From NCBI GenBank assembly GCA_947247005.1, contig OX365952.1:5416501-5480500 (forward strand): 64,000 bases of DNA, given 5' to 3'. Position numbers and translations under genes: made by a program. Within the stretch, counting starts at the first letter, position 1. Each line of letters opens with the position of its first letter. Below, piece by piece: positions 61,101 to 64,000 of this stretch. The stretch is from Spisula solida (lineage: Eukaryota; Mollusca; Bivalvia; Venerida; Mactridae). The notes beneath the pieces are model-generated. The model was not told where the DNA came from. It made no database searches and saw only the letters and a list, made by a program, of their open reading frames with translations.

Positions 61101-63472
61101 GGCTCATTATAAAACGTTCCACATACGTTGTAGCTAGTATTCGCGAGTGCTGGTGTTTCTAATATTTGGAATAAATGGCACGTAAAATGTCCGCTATAGC
61201 TTTATTCTGCAAGCTTATTATAGTATAATATAGTAATAACTTTACAGTAAATTCGCGATTTTAAGACATGAGAACATGCTGACACACCAATTTTAAGTTT
61301 TTCGTACTATTTCATCATGATAGTCAGACGCTTTCAATACGTCTTATTTACACCGATTTCTAAACTTCCGCTCAACTGAAGAGTATGCAATCGCCTTAAA
61401 GTAAAATGTATGGATGACAAAATACTTATTATGCAAGAGTTGCTCCCCTTAGACTTTAAATTATGCATTTATTGTTTACATGTCGTTATTTGGTTTACAA
61501 ACAAACTGGAGGTTTTATTTCGTTTCTTCCACCTTATGGTGTTTTCACATTTGGGACTAAAGTGCTCCAAATGCATCATTCTGCAGATAGGTTGCCAAGT
61601 TATTGCTTTTTGAAAATAGCAATTTAAGGCATAATGGGACTTAAAAATGTCATAAGTAGTATTACGACATTCTAATTCTAAGCAAGCGATGTATACCATC
61701 GAAACATAAAATAAGAAGGCTCAAGAAAACATAGAAGAGACCCATTGAAAAGGAGTGAGATTACATGGACATAGGCAACATCATAGGCAAAATCATCAGT
61801 CGGGAAAATAAACACTAGTGGAGAAGACTTGTCAATAACCCTGTTCTTCACGAGGAGAAAAGGAATTAAGTCAAGTCATATCATCGAACTAATGTACGGA
61901 TCCCTGAAGTGACAAATGCCACATTTGTTAGGGCCTCGCAAAAAAGTTTGGGTGCCCTATACTAGTAGTAATCACCCTGTCTGTCCGTCCGTCCGTCCGT
62001 CCACATTTTTCTTGATAACTTGCAAACCATTATAGGTATCGACGTCAAACTTTAAACATAAGCTCACAACTACAGAACGCTCTTTTAGGACAAGTTACAT
62101 TACTCCAGCTAAACATAATACAAGTTATGGCCCTTTGTAAAATGCTGATTTTACTCATTTGTCATCTTCTTTCCTTAATAACTTGCAAACCATTATATGT
62201 ATCGACTTCAAACTTTATACATACGCTCACAACAACAGTACGCTATTTTATGGCAAGTAACATTACTCTCGCTACAATATTGGAAGAGGCCCTTTGTAAA
62301 ATTCAAGTTTTCTTCATTTTCAGGTTTTTTCTTAATAATTGAAAAACCATTGAAGATATCAACTTCAAATTTCAAAGTTGCATTACTCTAGCTACACCAT
62401 TGGAAGAATTTATATGGCCCTTGGTCAAATTCCAATTTTCCTAATTTTGCACCATTTTTCTTCATTACTTGAAAAAAAACATAATAGATATTCAAATGAA
62501 ACATGCTATACTTATTGCCAGTGATAATACGCATATCTGTAGCTAAGGGCAACAACCCTAGCTTTGATACATTTTGACTTATTCCCCTTTGCAGCTCCAA
62601 AACCCTAAACTTTGGCCATTATATAGTTCAAAACAGTTCAAGATATTCAAATGAAACTTGCTATACTTTCTGGTATTGACAACGACAATAAGTACATGTG
62701 GACTAAAAAACAATTACACACATTTGTATCAAAGGGCTTCAACTCTAGCTTAACTTTGTTTAGACTGATTTCTATTCTAGACTTCATTACTTTTCTATCC
62801 CCCACCCTCTTCCGGCATGCTACCACGGGGCCCTGCTCATGACAGTAATAATTCTAGTTGTATTCCGTTTAAACGGGAAAACAAGCCGTTTAAACGGGAT
62901 AATAAATCGTTTAAACTGGATAATTAGCCGTTGAAACGAGATAATTAAGGCGTTTAAATGTACAAAATGCCGTTTAAACGGGATAATAAGCTAAACGGCA
63001 TAAAAATAAATGTGGCATTTGTCACTTCTAGCGTTTTTATTTTTAACTAAGGTTTTCTGACGTATTTTATACTAATTTATTTAATGTCGATTATAAAACA
63101 AGTTTTTCCAACTTATATTAATTTTTCCCCACCTCGTTCCTGATGCTATCCATCGCCAAGAGGGTGTGAGCGAAGAGAAGTCAGTTTCCCTTTTATGCTG
63201 AGCGTCTAGCAAGGGAATTGCTGGTACTATTTTTATTTCGTCTTTGGTATGACGCGGCCAGGGATCGAAACCGGGACCTCCCACACTCGAAGCGGACACT
63301 CAACCACTAGGCTATCAAGGAGGCGGTGAAATTCGTTCATAACAGTCAGATAGGTTTCGCGAAGACTTTTGTAATTAAGCGGGTCTGATATTTATACATT
63401 GTAATTTAATTATGAAAATATTAGAACTTCTCACCTACTGTAGGTGTATATCCATCCGCCCGCAAATCTATG
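51144..63472 (-). CDS. M12B (reprolysin/ADAMTS-like) metalloproteinase with mucin-like tail, 3' part of gene
   Basis: This multi-exon gene encodes a predicted secreted zinc endopeptidase. Exons 60022-59899, 57827-57669, 54117-53952, 52890-52765 and 52133-51144 all have GT/AG borders, and their phases match at every junction, giving 521 codons including the stop. In order the protein shows the end of a metalloproteinase domain (GYAY strand, zinc site HELMHTMGVEHD, Met-turn YLMN), a cysteine-rich ADAM-type domain (GQLYSIDEQC, GTPCGTNKMCIFGIC), a Thr/Pro-rich tail of about 260 residues, and a six-cysteine end. The HExxHxxGxxHD site and the GTPCG..CI.G.C motif are diagnostic of reprolysin-family proteins. 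No thrombospondin repeat or transmembrane segment is visible. The signal peptide, prodomain and early protease exons are missing and probably lie beyond position 64000. The substrate is unknown. A catalytically active secreted enzyme is inferred, because the zinc ligands and glutamate are intact. Confidence 0.9.
51300..52080 (-). repeat. 18-bp coding minisatellite (Thr/Pro hexapeptides)
   Basis: About 43 imperfect head-to-tail copies of an 18-bp unit lie inside the terminal exon. On the plus strand the unit is GTCGTCGTCGGTGTAGTT, with variants at a few positions (GTAG/GAAG, TCGTCG/TTGTCG, GGTG/AGTG/TGTG). Because 18 is a multiple of three, copy-number changes keep the reading frame. Unit variants change Thr to Ser (GAAG gives TCA/TCG) or to Ile. 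Confidence 0.97.
52476..52717 (+). mobile_element. tRNA-derived SINE (family 1, copy 1)
   Basis: The tRNA-like head has box A (GATAGCCTGATGGCTGAGCG) and box B (GTTCGATCC at about 52531). A conserved body follows (TCCCTTGCTAGACGCTCAGC, then TGGCGATAGATAAC) and a tail ending in ACAATCGACC. The same head, body and tail occur inverted at 63327-63095, and the tail alone at 48158-48249. It lies in the last intron of the metalloproteinase. Confidence 0.8.
52765..52890 (-). CDS. metalloproteinase exon: cysteine-rich domain, middle
   Basis: This 126-bp phase-0 exon has acceptor TATATTAG and a non-consensus but GT-type donor AAAATG/GTCAGT. It encodes NIPMSEICWRGIPC, a stretch with one more cysteine, then FTGTPCGTNKM. 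GTPCG..K is the conserved motif near the end of the ADAM cysteine-rich domain. It joins directly in phase to CIFGIC of the last exon, restoring the K.CI.G.C pattern. The reading frame runs on into the intron for about 28 codons, so intron retention is possible. Confidence 0.87.
52969..53177. mobile_element. MITE family GGTCCCACTGAG, copy 1
   Basis: A 209-bp element whose inverted ends GGTCCCACTGAG (52969-52980) and CTCAGTGGGACC (53166-53177) match perfectly. Interior matches copies at 7838-8042 and, inverted, 8944-9153. No clear target-site duplication. Confidence 0.8.
53178..53951. other. intron sequence with a probable dispersed repeat
   Basis: Part of the intron between exons 53952 and 52890. 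The stretch 53580-53900 is more GC-rich and contains GCTCTTATTTCGAAAAGACA and GTATAGCACCGATACACATC. From memory this resembles a repeat common in bivalve genomes, though I cannot verify it here. No exon is seen. Confidence 0.4.
53952..54117 (-). CDS. metalloproteinase exon: start of cysteine-rich domain
   Basis: This 166-bp exon has acceptor ATTTTCAG and donor CAGCT/GTAAGT. The protein reads LPVNRRTGLTCLEEHS, then TTYLGQLYSIDEQC and FSVGPDSEFCGPA. This corresponds to the family pattern CL.. LPGq.Y..d.QC...fG..s..C that follows the ADAMTS/ADAM protease domain. A second in-phase acceptor (CAATAG) eleven or so bases into the exon would shorten it by four residues. A MITE copy (54170-54342) sits about 50 bp upstream of the acceptor. 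Confidence 0.87.
54170..54342 (-). mobile_element. foldback MITE (TTTAAATTCTCTATA family), copy 2
   Basis: Inverted arms AGTTACG..TTTAAATTCTCTATA and TATAGAGAATTTAAA..CGTAACT enclose about 110 bp. The interior is the reverse complement of the element at 5495-5667 (shared TGTAGGAGTT, TTAACTGAATCATTA). It lies just upstream of the metalloproteinase exon at 54117. Confidence 0.75.
54343..55518. other. intron sequence, nothing recognised
   Basis: AT-rich metalloproteinase intron left of the minisatellite. I see no exon, splice-flanked open frame or clear element ends. Confidence 0.5.
55519..57104. repeat. 22-bp minisatellite, about 72 copies
   Basis: The unit is CACACTGATATACGACACAC plus two variable bases. 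The array is very homogeneous and lies in the intron between exons 57669 and 54117. The two variable bases are GT, GC or AT in all but one copy (GA, second unit). Rare variants are CACTAATA, CACTTATA, CACCGATA and CACGCTG. Long minus-strand frames here (VSYISV-type) arise because 22 bp cycles through all frames without a stop. They are not genes. Confidence 0.98.
57105..57668. other. intron sequence after minisatellite
   Basis: This is metalloproteinase intron between the minisatellite and the donor at 57668. Small plus-strand frames occur (57124-57393), but they have no recognisable domain. Nothing else is supported. Confidence 0.6.
57669..57827 (-). CDS. metalloproteinase exon: third zinc ligand and Met-turn
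   Basis: This 159-bp exon has acceptor TTATTACAG and donor AAACAC/GTATGT. It begins with the T that completes HT and continues MGVEHDD, giving the third zinc histidine and conserved aspartate. It then has a low-complexity NSNNNC, the Met-turn YLMN, and YKLSTCSLDQVAAVINT, which matches the family motif (F/L)STCS..q. It ends in phase 2, compatible with the next exon. The intron upstream carries a Tc1 relic and the intron downstream carries the 22-bp minisatellite. Confidence 0.9.
57828..58194. other. intron sequence with small imperfect palindromes
   Basis: This is metalloproteinase intron. Around 58105-58140 there is an imperfect foldback (GATTAGACG against CGTCTAAATC) repeated in part at 58145-58165. 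No gene is seen. Confidence 0.5.
58195..58283. repeat. perfect 22-bp inverted repeat (hairpin)
   Basis: Arms 58195-58216 and 58262-58283 are perfectly complementary over 22 bases (AGCTACAGTCGTTTAGGCAG and onward), with a 45-base spacer. It lies in a metalloproteinase intron. It could be a tiny foldback MITE or a hairpin transcript. Confidence 0.9.
58425..59706 (-). mobile_element. Tc1-like DNA transposon, degenerate
   Basis: This is a 1282-bp element flanked by TA dinucleotides. Its inverted ends are CACTTCTCAAAAAAATTAAA on the left and the complement of TTTAATTATTTTGAGCAGTG on the right. It sits in the intron between the zinc-site exons of the metalloproteinase. Its length is close to that of an intact Tc1 (about 1.3 kb), but the transposase is broken. 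Confidence 0.9.
58680..59460 (-). pseudogene. Tc1 transposase relic
   Basis: Minus-strand reading frames 59424-59050 contain stretches resembling Tc1/mariner DDE transposase: VVRKHLRARIAPGALGRWPH, RQRKARLDSAHDNANS, and FLFRDKNWFRYYAHERRVRVWK. The last corresponds to the family motif vlFSDEsrF...DGR.rVWR with the catalytic aspartate context degraded. A C-terminal trace (LRTYQIDV-type region, about 58690-58740) is in another frame and broken by stops. It is not functional. Confidence 0.8.
59899..60022 (-). CDS. metalloproteinase exon: active-site helix
   Basis: This 124-bp exon has acceptor CCTGTAG and donor CACAC/GTGAGT. It encodes GYAYIYDGINALC, then a stretch ending in AIAVHELMHT. HELMH supplies the first two zinc-binding histidines and the catalytic glutamate of the HExxHxxGxxHD site. 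The GYAY strand and the following cysteine match the reprolysin fold. The exon ends after AC of the Thr codon, and the next exon supplies the T, so the zinc site is split by an intron. Confidence 0.9.
60082..61689. mobile_element. MITE family TCGCTGGCTTAGAAT, copy split by a nested insertion
   Basis: The left part (60082-60282) and right part (61641-61689) match the intact element at 46500-46744, including the inverted ends (TCGCTGACTTAG, CTAAGCAAGCGA). A second element of about 1.36 kb separates them. It lies in the first visible intron of the metalloproteinase. Confidence 0.8.
60283..61640. mobile_element. TTAA-flanked element nested inside a MITE
   Basis: 1358 bp, bounded by TTAA at 60279-60282 and 61641-61644, interrupts the MITE exactly where the intact copy reads CTTAAAAGG. 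TTAA duplication is typical of piggyBac/Kolobok-type elements. Its ends also match 47023 onward (TATCTCCCAA, CACAAATGACCAATAATT) and 47205 onward (CAAACTGGAGG). No transposase is visible. Confidence 0.7.
61694..61975. other. intergenic/intron, nothing recognised
   Basis: AT-rich; leads into the tandem repeat block. No gene signal. Confidence 0.4.
61976..62460 (+). repeat. GTCC-rich start and roughly 160-bp tandem repeat
   Basis: After a (TCCG)n run (about 61980-62002) come about three diverged units. Each contains AACTTGCAAACCATTATA(G/T)GTATCGAC, a CTCACAAC(T/A)ACAG motif, a CATTACTC(C/T)(A/C)GCTA motif and a GGCCCTTTGTAAAAT motif. This is a repeat style seen in bivalve genomes (from memory). 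Open frames here repeat with it and are not genes. Confidence 0.75.
62461..62865. repeat. diverged continuation of the 160-bp repeat
   Basis: Weaker units remain (TTCAAATGAAACATGCTATACT against TTCAAATGAAACTTGCTATACT, about 150 bp apart), then unique sequence. Confidence 0.5.
62866..63005. repeat. 22-bp tandem repeat of a palindromic core (CCGTTTAAACGG)
   Basis: Six to seven imperfect copies of CCGTTTAAACGGGATAATAA. Each unit contains the 12-bp self-complementary core CCGTTTAAACGG (intact in the first two and penultimate copies). Confidence 0.85.
63095..63327 (-). mobile_element. tRNA-derived SINE (family 1, copy 2)
   Basis: On the minus strand there is box A (TAGCCTAGTGGTTGAGTG) and box B (GGTTTCGATCCC at 63272-63261). 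The body is the same as the copy at 52.5 kb (CCCTTGCTAGACGCTCAGC, CTTGGCGATGGATAGCATC) and the tail is TAATATAAGTTGGAAAAACT. Confidence 0.8.
63435..63472 (-). CDS. candidate 38-bp microexon of the metalloproteinase
   Basis: Read on the minus strand, a TTCCAG acceptor precedes 63472 and a GTAG/GTGAGA donor follows 63435. The piece encodes roughly IDLRADGYTPTV and leaves one G. That G joins the GT at the start of the next exon to form Gly and gives TVGYAY, the expected lead-in to the GlAY strand of reprolysins. A second acceptor (GACAG) at 63488 would give a 54-bp version, with FNSS before IDL. The phase match and protein context support it. Its small size and the 3.4-kb gap to the next exon make it less certain than the others. 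Confidence 0.5.
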
Positions 63473-63565
63473 CTGGAATTAAATTGTACTGTCATCAGTT
63501 AGTTTAATTAACGTGATATGTATGATTTATAATTTCATACATTAGAATTATTCAAGTTTTGGCGT

Positions 63566-63845
63566 ACATTAAAGGACAATGTTCACTAATTGCTTTATTT
63601 GGTCCTGGGAATTTTCAAAAAATAAAGCTGCATGTTCCTATAAATCTTTCCCATAATTCAAATAACGTTATATTTCTTGTGTAAAAAAATGAATATACAT
63701 AATCCAATGTTCCTTGTAATTTGTTGACAAACAAATATAGAATATGAAGAATATGTATTAATGACGTAAAACCTTCCGAAAAACGATGCTGGCAGTCATG
63801 CGACACTTTTATATTTCTACATAACCAGTGTTCTGCAAGTTTTTA
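63566..63845 (+). repeat. dispersed repeat family AAAGGACAAGGTTCAC, copy 3
   Basis: Matches 1405-1720 along its length: AAAGGACA start, TTTGGTCC(C)TG, CATGTTCCTATAAATCT, and ACATAACCAGTGTTCTG near the end. A short internally deleted relative is at 9617-9775. Confidence 0.75.
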
Positions 63846-63849
63846 TATA

Positions 63850-64000
63850 CAGTAAACCCTCGGTAAACGCGCAGCGATTATTCGAGCAACCGGCCAATTT
63901 TCGAGCAAATTTCAAAGTCCCGGCGAATTTGCACTATATTATACATTAAATTATCCCTTTTATTCGAGTAAAGTTATTACGAGCATCCGGTCTAATTCGA
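63850..64000 (+). mobile_element. left end of a pogo/Tigger-like element (cut by window edge)
   Basis: A TA dinucleotide is followed by CAGTAAACCCTCGGTAAACG and repeated (T)TCGAGCA motifs, typical of pogo/Tigger terminal regions. The remainder is beyond the window. Confidence 0.5.

Overview
The window looks like AT-rich nuclear DNA from a metazoan, most likely a marine bivalve mollusc. The evidence is spliced exons with GT/AG borders, a very low gene density, many non-autonomous DNA transposons, tRNA-derived SINEs, and degenerate RTE-type and Penelope-like retroelements. The runs of GTCCGTCC-type repeat at 35.4 and 62.0 kb are, from memory, typical of bivalve genomes. The species cannot be fixed from sequence alone. 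There is no bacterial gene organisation, rRNA gene or CRISPR array. Nearly all open reading frames of 60-130 codons are chance frames or lie in repeats.

One host gene is clearly present, on the minus strand between about 63.5 and 51.1 kb. Five exons (60022-59899, 57827-57669, 54117-53952, 52890-52765, 52133-51144) join through GT/AG splice sites into a 521-codon open frame including the stop. They encode a reprolysin-type (M12B, ADAM/ADAMTS-like) zinc metalloproteinase domain with the HELMHTMGVEHD zinc site, a cysteine-rich domain, a long threonine-rich mucin-like tail built from an 18-bp coding repeat, and a six-cysteine C-terminus. A 38-bp candidate microexon lies at 63472-63435. The signal peptide, prodomain and N-terminal protease exons would lie beyond the right edge. 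The introns hold a 72-copy 22-bp minisatellite, a dead Tc1 transposon, SINEs and nested MITEs.

The rest is repeat-rich. From 0 to 21 kb there are mariner-like, TTAA-type and MITE insertions, an RTE LINE 3' part split by a hAT MITE, and two diverged paralogous blocks (8.0-10.1 kb and 14.7-18.6 kb). From 21 to 45 kb there are four direct-order segmental copies of one largely non-coding unit, interrupted by an RTE 5' part, a SINE-like insertion and many copies of a roughly 265-bp repeat. One roughly 120-bp block of this unit also occurs in the two left-hand blocks, giving six copies across 35 kb. From 45 to 51 kb there is a Penelope-like GIY-YIG endonuclease remnant with a hammerhead-ribozyme-like 3' tail, flanked by long inverted repeats.

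None of the transposons looks capable of moving by itself. The best candidate for something little described is the metalloproteinase-mucin gene with its polymorphism-prone coding repeat. The second is the six-copy non-coding block array.
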